The notes under the pieces: model-generated
Database searches by the model: none
The model's input: the letters and a program-made list of their open reading frames with translations, nothing else
Told to the model about the DNA's origin: nothing
Assembly (NCBI RefSeq): GCF_036323735.1
Contig: NC_086024.1
Location: 58,354,924-58,418,923 of the forward strand
DNA length: 64,000 bases
Reading direction: 5' to 3'
From: Rattus norvegicus
Taxonomy: Eukaryota; Chordata; Mammalia; Rodentia; Muridae
Shown here: piece after piece, positions 1 to 12,800 of the stretch
Position numbering within the stretch: the stretch's first letter is position 1
Layout: each line of letters opens with the position of its first letter
Position numbers and translations under genes: made by a program

Positions 1-725
1 ATGGGGTCTCAAACCCCTTCAGCTCTTTCAGTTCTTTCTCTGATTCCTTCAATGGGGGGTCCCATTCTCAGTTCAGTGGTTTGGTGCTGGCATTTGCCTA
101 TGTGTTTGCCATATTCTGGCTGTGTCTCTCAGGAGAGATAAATATCTGGTTCCTGTCAGCCTGCACTTCTTTGTTTCATCCATCTTATCTAGTTTGGTGG
201 CTGTATATGTATGGGTCACATGTGGGTCAGGCTCTGAATGGGTGTTCCTTCTGCCTCTGTTCTAAACTTTGCCTCCCTATTCCCTCCTATGGGTATTCTT
301 GTTCCTCTTTTAAAGAAGGAGTGAAGCATCCACATTTTGGTCATCCTTCTTGAGTTTCACTTATTCCGTGCAACTAGGGTAATTCGAGCATTTGGGCTAA
401 TGTCCACTTATCAATGAGTGCATACCATGTGTGTTTTTCTGTGATTGGGTTACCTCATTCAGGATGATGTTTTCCAGTTCCATCCATTTGCCTATGAATT
501 TCATTAAGTCATTGTTTTTGATAGCTGAGTAGTACTCCATTGTGTAGATGTACCACAATTTCTGTATCCATTCCTCTGTTGAAGGACATCTAGGTTCTTT
601 CCAACTTCTGGCTATTATAAATAAGGCTGCTATTAACAGAGTGGAGCATGTGTCTCTGTTATATGTTGGAGCATCTTTTGTGTATATGCCCAGGAGAGGT
701 ATAGCTGGGTCCTCAGGTAGTGCAT
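1..725 (-). mobile_element. L1 LINE, 3' UTR and ORF2 C-terminus (5'-truncated)
   Basis: Read on the minus strand, about 725 down to 380 encodes the conserved ORF2 C-terminal segment (STEEWIQ, YTMEYYSAIKNNDFMKF) and 380 down to 1 is L1 3' UTR. The same block recurs at 17.1-18.5 kb and 52.3-54.4 kb. The 3' end lies beyond the window. No intact ORF2 is possible here. Confidence 0.9.
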
Positions 726-1079
726 GTTTCCTAATGCATCAATATGAAAGCCATTGCTGTTGAACAACAGCCATTAGTCAGACACATTGCCCTGTGTCTG
801 TCATCTAATGCATGTTGCTTAGGGCCCCATCCTTCTGCTGAGCCTCACTTTTCCGCTTCGGATTCAGTCACTATGGGTCTACTAAGAGCAAGATTATGCA
901 GACTGAAAGGGCAGCACAGGCAACAACCACACAACAGTATTTGATGTCATGTTTCTCTCTTCAAAAGCCTTTTTCCTTCTTTCCCTTTGTTTCTTGCTAG
1001 GTTGGAATTCATTAAACAATATGATATGACTATCTATACCTTTATCCAGACTAAACAGAAGGCACAGACAAAGTTTGCA
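726..1079. other. Non-repetitive stretch, no gene seen
   Basis: This lies between two L1 fragments of opposite orientation. The small open frames show no recognisable protein. I see no SINE signature. Confidence 0.5.
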
Positions 1080-4000
1080 AGTTAACAAAAATAAGAAATA
1101 AAAAGGGAGACATAACAACAGAAACAGAGGAGATTCAAAATATCATCAGATCCTACTATGAAAGCCTATATTCAACAAAACTGAAAAATCTGGATGAAAT
1201 GGACAATTTTCTAGACAGATACCAGGTTCCAAAGTTAAATCAGCATCAGATAAAGCATCTAAACAGTCCCATAACTCCTAAGGAAATAGAAGCAGTCATT
1301 AAAAGTCTCCCAACCAAAAAGAGCCCAAGTCCAGATGGGTTCAGTGCAGAATTCTATCAGACCTTCATAGAAGACCTCATACCAATACTGTCCAAACTAT
1401 TGCACAAAATAGAAATAGAAGGAACACCCAATTACACTTATACCTAAACCACACAAAGACCCAAGGAAAGAGAACTTCTGACCAATTTCCCTTATGAATA
1501 CTTGTGCAAAAATACTCAATAAAATTCTCACAAACAGAATTCAAGCACAAATCAAAATGATCATCCATCATGATGAAGTAAGCAACATCCCAGGCATGCA
1601 GGGATGGTTTAACATATGGAAACCCATCAATGTAATCCACTATGTAAACAAACTCAAAGAAAAAGAACACATGATCAACTCATTAGATGCTGAGAAAGCA
1701 TTTGACAAAATTTAGCATCCCTTCATGATAAAAGTCCTGGAAAGAACAGGATTTCAAGACCCATAACTAAACATAGTAAAAGCAATATACAGCAAACCAG
1801 TAACTAACATCAAATTAAATGGAGAGAAACTTGAAGCAAACCCACTAAAATCAGGGACCAGACAAGGCTGCCCACTCTCTCCCTACTTATTCAATATAGT
1901 ACTCAATGTCTTAGCCAGTGCCATCAGACAACAAAAGGAGGTAAAAGGGGTACAAAATAGAAAGGAAGAAGTTAAAATATCACTATTTGTAGATGATATA
2001 ATAGTAGAATTAAGTGACCCCAAAAGTTCCACCGGAGATCTACTAAGCCTGATAAACAGCTTCAGCAAAGTGGCTGAGTATAAAATTAACTCAATCAAAT
2101 CAGTAGACTCCCTCTACTCAAAGGATAAACAGGCTGAGAAAGAAATTAGGGAAATGACACCCTTCACAATAGTCACAAATAACATACAACACCTGGCTAA
2201 CATAAAACTCTAACCAAACAAGTGAAAAATATGTATGACAAGAACTTCAAGCAACTGAAGAAAGAAATTGAAGATCTCAAAAGATAGAAAGATCTCCCAT
2301 GCTCATGGATTGGCAGGATTAATATTGTAAAAATGGCCATCTTGCCATTGAATCTACAGATTCAATGCAATCCATCAAAATTCCAACTCAGTTCTTCATA
2401 GAGTTAAAAAGAGCAATCTGCAAATTCATTTGGAGTAACACAGGATCTCAAAAACTATCCTCAGCAATAAAAGAACTTCAGGGGAATTTCCATCCCTGAC
2501 CTCAAACTGTACTACAGAGCAATAGTGATAAAAACTGTATGGTATTGGTACAGAGACAGGCAGGTAGATTAATATAATAGAACTGAAGACTCAGACATGA
2601 ACCCACACGCCTAAGGCCGCTTGATCTTTGACAAAGGAGCGAAAACCATCCAGTGGAAAAAAGATAGGATTTTTAATAAATAGTGCTGGTTCAACTGGAG
2701 ATCAGCATGTAGAAGAATGCAAATCAATCTATTTGATCACCTTGTACAAAGCTCAAGTCCAAGCTCAAGTCAAGAACCTCCACATAAAACCAGATACACT
2801 CAAACTAATAGAAGAAAAAGTGGGGACTGGGGGAAATTTCCTGAACAAAACACCAATGGCTTATGCTCTAAGATTAAGAATGGACAAATAGGACCTCATA
2901 AAACTGCAAAGCTTCTGTAAGGAAAAGGACACCGGCAATAGGATAAAACGGCAACCAACAGATTGGGAAAAGATCTGTACCAATCCTACATCGGATAGAA
3001 GGCTAATATATAATATATACAAAGAACTCAAGAAGTTAGCCTCCAGAGAGTCAAATAACCCTATTTTAAAAAATGGGGTACAGAACTAAACAAAAAATTT
3101 TTCATCTGAGGAATATCAAATGGCTGAGAAGTACCTAAAGAAATGTTCAACATCCTTAGTCATCAGGGAAATGCAAATCAAAACAACTCTGAGATTCTAC
3201 CTCACACTAGTTAAAATGGCTAAGATAAAAAACTCAGATAACAACAGATGCTGGTGAGGATGTGGAGAAAGAGGAACACTCTTCCATTGTTGGTGGGATT
3301 GCAAGCTGGTACAACCACTCTGGAAATCAGTCTGGAGGTTCCTCAGAAAATTAGACATGGTATTACCTGAGGACCCAGATATACCACTCCTGGGCATATA
3401 CCCAAAAGATGCTCCAACATGTAACAAGAACACGTGCTCCACTATGTTCATAGCAGCCTTATTTATAATATTCAGAAGCAGAAATGAACCCAGATGTCCT
3501 TCAACAGAGGAATGGATACAGAAAATGTGGTACAGCTACACAATGGAGTACTACTCAGCTATTAAAAACAATGACTTCATGAAATTCATAGGCAAATGGA
3601 TGGAACTAGAAAATATCATCTGAGTGAGGTAACCCAATCACCAAAACCACACATGTTATGCAGTCACTGATAAGTGGATATTAGCCCAAAAGTTTGAATT
3701 ACCCAAGATATAATCCACAGAGCACATGAAAGCTCAAGAAGAAGGATTACCAAAGTACGGATGCTTCAGTCCTTCTTAAAAGGGAGAACAAAAATATTCA
3801 TAGGAGGAGATATGAAGACAAAGTTTGGAGCAGAGACCAAAGGAATGGCCATTCAGAGACTGCCCCACCTGTGGATTCAGCCCATATACATACAATCACC
3901 AAACGCAGACACTATTACAGATGTCATGAAGTGCATGCTGACAGGAGCCTGTTATAGCTGTCTCCTGAGAGGCTCTGCCAGAGCCTGACAAATACAGAGG

Positions 4001-4420
4001 TGAATGCTAGCAGCCAACTATTGAACTGACAGCTGGGTCCCCATTTGAGGAGTTAGAGAAAGTATTGAAGGAAGTGAAGGAGCTTGCAACCCCATAAGGA
4101 CAACAATACCAACCAACAGAGCTCCCAGGGACTAAACCACTGCCAAAAGAGTACACATGGACAGACCCATGGCTCCAGATGCACATGTAGCCAAGGATGG
4201 CCTTGTTGGGCAACAATGGGAGGAGAAGACCTTGATCCTGTCAAGGGTAGATCCCCCCGTGTAGGGGAAAATCAGGGCAGTGAGGCAGGAAGGGGTGGGT
4301 GGTTGTAGGGGGGACATAGTCATAGAAGGGGGAGGGGGATGGGATAGAGGTTTTGTGAACAGGAAACAGGGAAAAGGAATAACATTTGAAATGTAAATAA
4401 AAAATATCCAATTTTAAAAA
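1080..4420 (+). mobile_element. L1 LINE, ORF2 (RT onward) plus 3' UTR, degenerate
   Basis: ORF2 is readable from just before the reverse transcriptase domain. The fingers motif KSPSPDGFSAEFYQ is near 1320, DAEKAFDK near 1690, and the catalytic box is degenerate (FVDD instead of FADD, near 1985). The C-terminal STEEWIQ/YTMEYYSAIKNN block is at 3505-3575. The 3' UTR follows from about 3640 and ends with the GGGATAGAG...ACATTTGAAATGTAAATAAA pattern near 4400. Stops and frameshifts are frequent, so it is dead. The 5' part (endonuclease, ORF1) is missing. Confidence 0.92.
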
Positions 4421-4437
4421 GATACAAGTCATAGAGG

Positions 4438-4652
4438 CTAGAGAGATGGCTCCATTTATAAGGCATTTGCTTTGTCTTCACTGAGACCTGGGATTAATTT
4501 CCAGCATCCATGTGAAAACCTGGACACATACTTTGTAATCTCAGCACAAGAGAGGCAGAGACAGGTATGTCTCTGGTGTTTGCTGGCTAGCTTGTAAGCC
4601 CTGGGTAACTGAGGGATTCTCAAACAACAGGTGGAAGACACCTGAGGAACAC

Positions 4653-4693
<41 letters not shown>

Positions 4694-4700
4694 AGAGGCA
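4438..4700 (+). mobile_element. B4-family (B4A/RSINE1-like) SINE ending in (CA)n
   Basis: It has a tRNA-type left half (AGAGATGGCTC...) and a B1-like right half (TAATCTCAGCAC...GAGGCAGAGACAGG). It ends with the AGGTGGAAGACACCTGAGGAACACGACACAC tail sequence (in part) running into a CA repeat at 4653-4692. Confidence 0.75.
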
Positions 4701-5369
4701 CATATGCTATAAATATGCATTCACATACATTTAAAAAGAGTTATCAACATACGTCTTGAGGTTAAGAGTAGAAAAGCTATAATTGACTTTTTTTTTCTTT
4801 ACTATATTGGCAACAAATGAAAAAAAATAGACTCACTGTATAAGAAAAGAATCAGTTAGTTAGAAAAACAGATTGAAAAAATGCAGGATTTTACCAAGGA
4901 CACTGAAAACTAAAAATTGCAACAAATTCATAGACATTCATCACAGACTTCCAGTGAGTTCTCCAGAAAAGTGAAGCTAAGCTATAAAAATCAATAACCA
5001 GCTACAGAGCAAGTAAGAGTATGTCTGGGAGCTAAACCCAACAAATTCACTGAGTTCCCAGAAAAGTAAGGAGTAGTAACTTAGAGTTTCAGCAGTTAAG
5101 TAGAGTAGAGACAGCTGGCTTAGGATATCCTAGACCACCAACAGTTCAACATCCAAGCAAATGGCCCTTCCTGCAGCAGGAATAAGGTGTTCTAGACTTG
5201 CAAACTGCTGAAAACCATGAGTGTACTTTCCTCTTTTATTTCACATGATCACAGTTTCACATACACTTAAATAACATGCAGGTGAGAAGGCTAACAAAAG
5301 TAAATATAGAAAGGGTTGAAATAAGCAAGCACAGTATCTTATCACTTAGGATGCTATTGGCAAAAAACA
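4701..5369. other. No gene seen
   Basis: AT-rich, with no recognisable exon or SINE. A short direct similarity (GAGTTCTCCAGAAAAGT near 4957 and GAGTTCCCAGAAAAGTAAGG near 5052) suggests a local duplication. Confidence 0.4.
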
Positions 5370-6655
5370 GCAGAAAAATCTCACTCAGCGACTCAATATT
5401 GAAGAGCATTCCTCCTCCTTTGTTTCCTCAGCCCAATCCCTCAGGCCTGTCCCCAGTATTGCAACAAAATGCAATACTGTGCAGCTGTGACCTCCTCTCC
5501 TCTCTGCCCACATCTCCAGTGGATCCCAACCACCATCCCCTGCTGACCTACCTACCTCCACTCCTTACAGCATTTCAGCTTCCGTAGCAGGAGGCATTCT
5601 CTATGAGCACAGCAGCTGAACAGACCAGAAAGACAGGTAATACACAGCCATCACGCTCTGAAAATCCAGAGAGGAAACAGAAACCAAGGAACAAAACGCC
5701 CACCTACAAAGACAAACTCAGAAATCAGTACCTAGACCTATAACCACCTCAAACCCAGACGCCTGGACACCAGCCTAGGAGCACAACCAATAACGGCTGG
5801 ATAGTATGTCTTCAGCCCAGCTATCCTGCCACCGCGGGCCCTGAATATTCCAACACAGCTAAATCACAAGAAGAAAGACCTTGAAACCAACTATATGAAG
5901 GTGACCAAGGTCCTTAAACAGGAAATGAATAAATCCCTTCATAGAAATCCAGGAAAATACAAACAATTGGAGGAAATGAATAAATCTATTAAATAAAGCC
6001 AAGAAAGAAAAAAAAACAGTTCAAAGAAACAAATAAAACCATTCAAGAAGCAATAAAGAAAACACAAACTGAGGGAAATCTGAAAATAAGAAACTTATAC
6101 GAATTAAAACAGAACTACAGAGGCGAGCTTCTCCAACAGAATACAGAAAGTGAAAGAGAGACTCTTAGGCATAGAAGATACAACAGAAGAAATGGATACA
6201 TCAGTGAAAAACAGAAAGGTTAAATCTATAAAATTCCTGACACAAAACATTCAAAAAAATCTGGGACATTATCAGAAGAACAAACCTAAGAATAATGGAA
6301 AGAGAAGAATCCCTGCTCAAAGAACCAGAAAATATTTTCAACAAATTCATAAAAGAAAATTTCCCTAACCTAAATGAGGACAGGCCTATAAAGGTACAAG
6401 AAGCTTACAGAACAACAAATAGATTGGACCAGAAAGTCCCCTTGCCACATAATGATCAAAATACTCAGCATATAGGACAAAGAAAGGATAGAAAAGCCAC
6501 AAGGGAAAACAGTCAAAAGCAGACCTATTAGAATTACGCCTGACATCTCGATTTAGACTCTTAAAAACTAACAGGGCCTGGACAGATATACTGCTGACTA
6601 TAAGAGACCACAGATTGCAATAGGGTCCCAGACCTTACTAGGACCCCCAGATCTT
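5370..6655 (+). mobile_element. L1 LINE, 5' UTR plus ORF1, truncated
   Basis: 5370-5880 resembles the L1 5' UTR at 45.1-46.1 kb (CAGCAGGCATTCTCT motif, then the AAACCAAGGAACAAA block). 5880-6655 is ORF1: the coiled-coil region is rich in AATAAA/AAGAAA, followed by the ENIFNKFIKENFPNLNED and QEAYRTTNRLDQK segments at 6330-6440. ORF1 is frameshifted (two overlapping open frames at 6150-6368 and 6295-6531) and stops before the end of the RNA-binding domain. ORF2 is absent. Confidence 0.85.
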
Positions 6656-6977
6656 AACATAACTGAATTCATGATGAAAGTACCATTCAGGCTGAAAAAC
6701 CCGGCACATAGACAGCAGCACTGGCCAAAAGTGAAACAAAAGCCTAATCCATCAAAGTCCATATAGTTCCGGGAAAGTCTTGAAATGTACTAACCTTGCT
6801 ATTTAGTTTCTCTAGTTCCACTTCTGGCTAACTGTTCTGGTTAACTGATGTATGTCAACCCAGAACATGATTTTTGTGTTCAATACCCTGTATAGTCACT
6901 GGCTGGCTAATAAAGACCTTGTATTGGCTTAAACTCATGTCTGAGCAGTCTCCCCTGGTGAATACTCCCACAACATT
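6656..6977 (+). mobile_element. LTR-like segment with leader, + orientation
   Basis: About 320 bp ending in a retroviral U3-R-U5-like array: a TATA-poor U3, a polyadenylation signal (AATAAAG at 6909), then CTCATGTCTGAGCAGTCTCC and a terminal CCCACAACA. It is followed at about 6978 by TTTCTGGAGTTGCCAGTAAG, which has the look of a primer-binding/leader region. The borders are estimates. This is assignment by form only; no family was identified. Confidence 0.5.
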
Positions 6978-7259
6978 TCTGGAGTTGCCAGTAAGATTCT
7001 AGGGACCAGACCTGGAGAAGTGAGTGAGTGAGTGAGTGTGGGGGGAGGGGGCTGGGGGCGCTCAGGTCAGGGGCTTCCTAGGGAATATGCAACCTTAGAT
7101 GTTCCAGGTCCCCAGGGTTCCCTCTGATTAATCACTACCTAATGCTTCAGAGGGGTCTGACATCTCCACCCCAAAAGGAAACAAATTAGAAAGTCACCTG
7201 GTCTGTCCCTTCTGCACATAAGTCCTGTTGAGGTACCTTCTGTTTAAAAAGGTAGGAGA
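6978..7259. other. LTR leader / ERV junction, no gene
   Basis: It contains a GTGA repeat (7018-7038) and a G-rich run (7040-7060). It separates the + oriented LTR-like segment from the - oriented pol/env remnant. No open frame is supported. Confidence 0.4.
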
Positions 7260-8190
7260 GGTCAGATGGGACAACTGATCCTGTGGGACATCAGCACATA
7301 AAGGTCAAGATGGAATGTGGCTTCCTGGTCTGTAGTCACACTAGCTAATACCTTCCCAGGAGTTGACTTCTTCAATTCCTGGGTCCAGGCCTGAGGGTTG
7401 ATCCATAACCCTGTATTTATAGTAAACACAAGTCTCTGAACGAAGTAGAGGGGCAAAGAGTGTAAGGGCCCAGGGCTCAATGAAACCTTAATTTTAAGTC
7501 TTGAGATGGTTCATTTGTCAGCAGCATCTGTGGCTTCTACTTTATTGACCTGGGTAAGGTGGATCCTGATATCTGTTATGATATCTGTAATGCCAGATAT
7601 CTCCACAGCCATAGAGATCATTGTGTAGGGTCCGTTCCAAGCTGGTTTCAGTGTCCCTTTGGCCACTTGCCCGTGTCACTGGTGGTGTTCTCAAGGGTTG
7701 ACTGGCTCTCTTGAACAGACAATGAATAGCCTCTATGGAGGACAGGAGTGCCTGTAGTGACTTGAGAAGGAATGATTAGAGAGTTCTGCCAACTGCTGGT
7801 CTCTGAGCCTGTGAGGTCTTCCAAATGTAATCTCATAGGAAGCTTACATCCTACTTTATATGGGATCCAGTGGGCTAAAGCAAAGGGAGGAGTTCTATTC
7901 ACCCTCTGGTAGACTCTAATGAGAGTTTTGTTAAAGTTTCTCTCAATGTCCTGTTTATTCTTTTTACCTGGCCAGAACTCTGAGGTCTATATGCACAATG
8001 AAGTTTTCAATCTATGTCTATGGCTTCAGATATCGATTGAGAGATTTTAGCTATAAAAGCTAAGCCACTGTCAAACCCCATTACTAAGGGAGAGGCTAAA
8101 TCAGTGAATGGTTTCTGGAGGAGCGTCTTAGCTACTATTTGAGCAGCTTCAGCCTGGGTAGGGGATGTCTCTACCTAACCAGAAAAAGTA
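7260..8190 (-). mobile_element. Endogenous retrovirus fragment: integrase (C part) to start of env, broken
   Basis: On the minus strand, 8190 to about 7900 reads as the catalytic core of a gammaretrovirus-like integrase (KLHCAYRPQSSGQV is recognisable near 7960-8005). The second catalytic Asp is followed by Ser-Gly where Asn-Gly is usual. 7900-7560 continues into the integrase C-terminus, and 7500-7260 looks like an env leader region. Several in-frame stops and frameshifts (for example before KLHCAY and at the end of the core) make it non-functional. It continues on the other side of the L1 at 8197-9396. Confidence 0.75.
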
Positions 8191-8196
8191 TCTTTA

Positions 8197-9396
8197 AAAA
8201 CTCAGGTGACAGCAGATGCTGGTGAGGATGCGGAGAAAGAGGAACACTCCTCCATTGTTGGTGGGATTGCAGACTGGAATCAGTTTGAGGAATCAGTCTG
8301 GAGGTTCCTCAGAAAATTGGACATTGAACTATCTGAGGACCCAGCTATACCTCTCTTGTGCATATACCCAAAAGATGCCCCAACATATAAAAAACACACG
8401 TGCTCCACTATGTTCATCGCAGCCTTATTTATAATAGCCAGAAGCTGGAAAGAACCCAGATGCCCTTCAACAGAGGAATGGATACAGAAAACGTGGTACA
8501 TCTACACAATGGAATATTACTCAGCTATCAAAAACAATGACTTTATGAAATTCGTAGGCAAATGGTTAGAACTGAAAATATCATCCTGAGTGAGCTAACC
8601 CAATCACAGAAAGACATACATGGTATGCACTCATTGATAAGTGGCTATTAGCCCAAATGCTTGAATTACCCTAGATGCCTAGAACAAATGAAACTCAAGA
8701 TGGATGATCAAAATGTGAATGCTTCACTCCTTCTTTAAAAGGGGAACAAGAATACCCTTGGCAGGGAATAGAGAGGCAAAGATTGGGGCAAACACAGAGG
8801 GAACACCCATTCAGAGCCTGCCCCACATGTGGCCCATGCATATACAGCCATCCAATTGGACAGGGTGGATGAAGCAGAGAAGTGCAGACCGACAGGAGCC
8901 GGATGTAGATCTCTCCCGAGAGACACAGCCAGAATACAGCAAACACGGAGGCGAATGCCAGCAGCAAACCACTGAATTGAGAATAGGACCTCCGTTGAAG
9001 GAATCAGAGAGGGAACTGGAAGAGCTTGAAGGGGCTCGAAACCCCATATGTACAACAATGCCAAGCAACCAGAGCTTCCAGGGACTAAGCCACTACCTAA
9101 AGACTATACATGGACTGACCCTGGACTCTGACCTCATAGGTAGCAATGAATATCCTAGTAAGAGCACCAGTGGAAGGGGAAGCCCTGGGTCCTGCTAGGA
9201 CTGAACCCCTAGTGAACTAGATTGTTGGGGGGAGGGTGACAAGGGGGGGAGGATGGGGAGGGGAGCACCCGTAGAGAAGGGGAGGGGGAGGAGATGTTTG
9301 CCCGGGGACCGGGAAAGGGAATAACACTCTAAGTGTGTATAGGAAATAGTCAAGTTAATAAAAAAAAAAAAAACAAAAACAAAAACAAAAAAAAAC
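8197..9396 (+). mobile_element. Young-type rat L1, 5'-truncated, inserted in the ERV
   Basis: It starts inside ORF2 (GACAGCAGATGCTGGTGAGG) and runs through the ORF2 C-terminus (to about 8590) and the whole 3' UTR to an A-rich tail at 9360-9396. A likely imperfect target-site duplication flanks it: AAGTATCTTTA (8187-8197) and AAGTACTTTTA (9402-9412). Integrase coding sequence on the minus strand stops at one edge and resumes at the other, so the L1 is the younger insertion. Confidence 0.9.
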
Positions 9397-9825
9397 TAGC
9401 AAGTACTTTTATCCTTTCCCTAACCGGCTAGATCCTGGTAAAGCCAGTTTCCCCAGAGTTTGTGGAGTTGTTGGTCTCTAATTTGGACCACTTCCTGGGC
9501 AGGGGCTCTCTGTTTGGATTCACTCGAGCACAAAACTGGCATCTGGCTGAGATATCCTGTGCTAGGCCTACAGTCTGGGTATAACATACCTTGTCTGAGC
9601 AGCTCAGAGAGTGTCGGATGCCAGAGTCCTGGCATTGTTTCTGGGAGAATGATCTTTCCCTATGGTGTCCTCCATCAACCACTGGATGTGAGATGTCCAT
9701 TTCTTCTTTACCATGGAGGCATAGGTAGTGCCATATTGTGGCATGTCAACAGAATATCAATAGGCCCCACTGGTCTTCGGGCCATTGGTCCAGCATCCAG
9801 GTGCATCCTATTGCACCACATGAAT
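9397..9825 (-). mobile_element. Endogenous retrovirus fragment: RNase H/integrase N-terminal part
   Basis: This is the minus-strand continuation of the ERV at 7260-8190. It carries a CQFCARVN segment (near 9520-9545) that fits the second cysteine pair of the integrase zinc-binding (HHCC) domain. Stops and frame changes are present. The edge at about 9825, where an L1 ORF2 begins, is approximate. Confidence 0.6.
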
Positions 9826-12800
9826 TAAAGTTGGACTTCAACAACAGAAACACACTCATGTCAACTTAACAACTCTCTAGTGAATGAAAAATAGGTCGAC
9901 AGAAATAAAAAGATTAAATAATTTCTAGCATTCATTTAAAATGAATACACAGCATCCCCATACTTATGGAACACAATGAAAGATATGCTAAGAAAAACCT
10001 TTCATACCACTAAGTGCCTACATAAAGAAATTTGAGCAGTCTCATACTAGCAACTTAACAGCACACCTGCAAGTTCTAGAAAAAAGTAAGCACACCCAAG
10101 AGAAGTAGATGGCAAGAAATAATCAGACAGGAGGCTGAAATCAGTAACATAGAAACCAAACCATACAAAGAATCAATGGAACAAAGAGTTGGTTCTTTGG
10201 AAGAATCAGCAAGATAGACAAACCCTTAGCTGAACTAAAAGAAAAATATCCAAATTAACAAAATCAGAAAATAAAGAGGGCATAATAACAAAAAAATAAG
10301 GAAATCTAAAGAATCATATGGATATATGTTCAAAACCTGCACTTCACCAAACTGAAAAATCTAGAAGAAATGGGTCATTTTCTCTAGAGGTACCACTTAC
10401 CAAAGTGAAATTGAGAACAGACAAACAATGTAAATAGACCTTTAACACCTAGTAAAATAGAAGCAGCCATTAAGTCTCCAATTTAAAAAAACAAAAAAGC
10501 AAAGCTTAGAGCTAGATGATTTTAGCTCAGAATTCTACCAGTTTTTCAAAGAAGAACTAATACCAATATTCCTCAAATTATTCCACAATATAGAAAAGAA
10601 GAAACATTGCCAAATTCAATTTATGAGGCCACAGTTAGTCTGACATCAAAACCACGTAAAGACTCCACAAAAAAGAGAATTATAGTCTAATTTCCGTTAT
10701 GAATGCAGATGAAAAAGCACTCAATAAAAATACTTGCGAACAGAATCCAAAAACACATTAAAATGATCATCCACCATGATCAAGTAGTTTTCATCCCAGA
10801 GATGCATAGATGATTCAGAATACAAAAATTAATCAATGGAACACACTATCTAAACACACTGAAAGAAAAGAAATACACGATCATTTCATTAAATGCAGAA
10901 AAACCTTTGACAAAATCCAATACCCCTGCATTATAAAAGTTCTAGAAAGATCAGGGATACAAAAACATACCTAAACATAATAGCAAGCCTATCGCCACCA
11001 ACAAAATAAATGGAGTGAAACTAAGCAATTTCACTAAAATCAGGGATAAGCCGAGGTTGTCCACTCTCTTCATATCTCTTCAATAAAGTGCTTGAAGTTT
11101 TAGCTAGAGCAATAAAACAACTGAAGGAGATCAAGAAGATACAAATTAGAAAGAAAAGAGTAAATGTATTATTATTTGCAGATGATATAAAAGTATACAT
11201 AACTGACCCCCAAAAATTCTACCAGGGAACTATGGCAGCTGATAAACGCTTTGTGACTGGATAAAAAATTTACTCAAAAAAGATCATTAGCCCTCTTATA
11301 TACAAATGATAGACTAAATAAAAAAATTATGGAAACAACACATTTCACAATATCCTCAAATACTATAAAATATCTTGGTCATACCTCTAACCAAGCAAAT
11401 TATGTGATAAAAACTTCAAGTGTTTGAAAAAAGAAATTGAAGAAATAGCAAGATGTAAAGATCTCCCTTGCTTGTGGATCAGTAGAATTATCATAGTAAA
11501 GCAGGGCCATCCTACCAAAGCAATCTACAGATTCAATGCAATACCCATCAAAATGCCAACAAAAAATTTTACAGCCCTTTAATGGGCTGTTCTCAACTTA
11601 AAATGGAAAAACAAATATACTAACAAGCTATCTAAAACAACCCTGAACAGTTTTAAAAAGAAAAAAACTGTTGTAGGTATCACCATTCCTGATTTCAAGT
11701 TTTATTACAGAGCTATAGTAATAATACTCACATGATACTGGTATAAAAGCATATACATTGATCAATGGAATGGAATTATCGATGCAGACATAAATCCAAA
11801 CATCTGACTTTTGGTAAAGAACCCAGAAACATACACTGGAAAAAAGCATTTTCAACAAATGGTGCTGGTGGAACTGGATGGCTGCACATAAAAGAATGCA
11901 AATAGACCCATATTTATCAACTGATAAAACTCAAGTCCAAGTGGATCAAAGACCACAACATAAAACCAGACACACTGAACCTGGTGGAAGAGAAAGTAAG
12001 GAATAGCTTGAATGCATTAGCACAGGAGACAACTTCCTGAACAGAACAGGGACTAAGTTCAACAATTAATACATGGAATCTCAAGAAACTTAAAAGCTTC
12101 TGACAGGCAAAGGAAACCTTCAATAGGACAAAGCAGAAACCTAAAGAATAGGAGAAGATTTTCACTAACTCCAATCTGATAGAGGGAGAATATCCAAAAT
12201 ATATAAAGAACTCAAGAAGCTAGATATCAATCAATCAATAATTCGATTTAAACATCGGATACAGATCTAAACAGAGCTCTCAATAGAAGAATCTCAAGTG
12301 GCTGGAAAACACCTAAAGAAATGCTCAACATTCTTTGTCATCATGGAAATGCAAATAAAACAACTTTGAGATTTCATCTTATACCTGTCAGAATGGCTAA
12401 TATCAAAAACATAAATGACAGCTCATGCTGGTGGGGATATGGGGGATCCAATGCTGGTGAAAGTAGGAACTTGTTTCATCACTATGGAAATCAATGTGGA
12501 AGCTCCTCAGATCATTGGAGATCAATCTACCTCAAGTCCCAGATGTACCATTCTTGGTCATCTACCAAAGAGTATACCTTTGATATATGCCACGAGAACA
12601 TCCTACCATAAGAACACTTCCTCAGCTCTGCTTGTTGTGGCTCTATTCATAATAGCCAGAAACTGGAAATAACCTAGACAAAACTAGAAACAATCATCCT
12701 GAGTGAGGTAACCCACATCCAGAAAGACAAATATGTATGTATTCACTTCTAAGTGGCTATTAGACACTAAGTAAATGATAACGAAGCTAAAGTCCATAGA

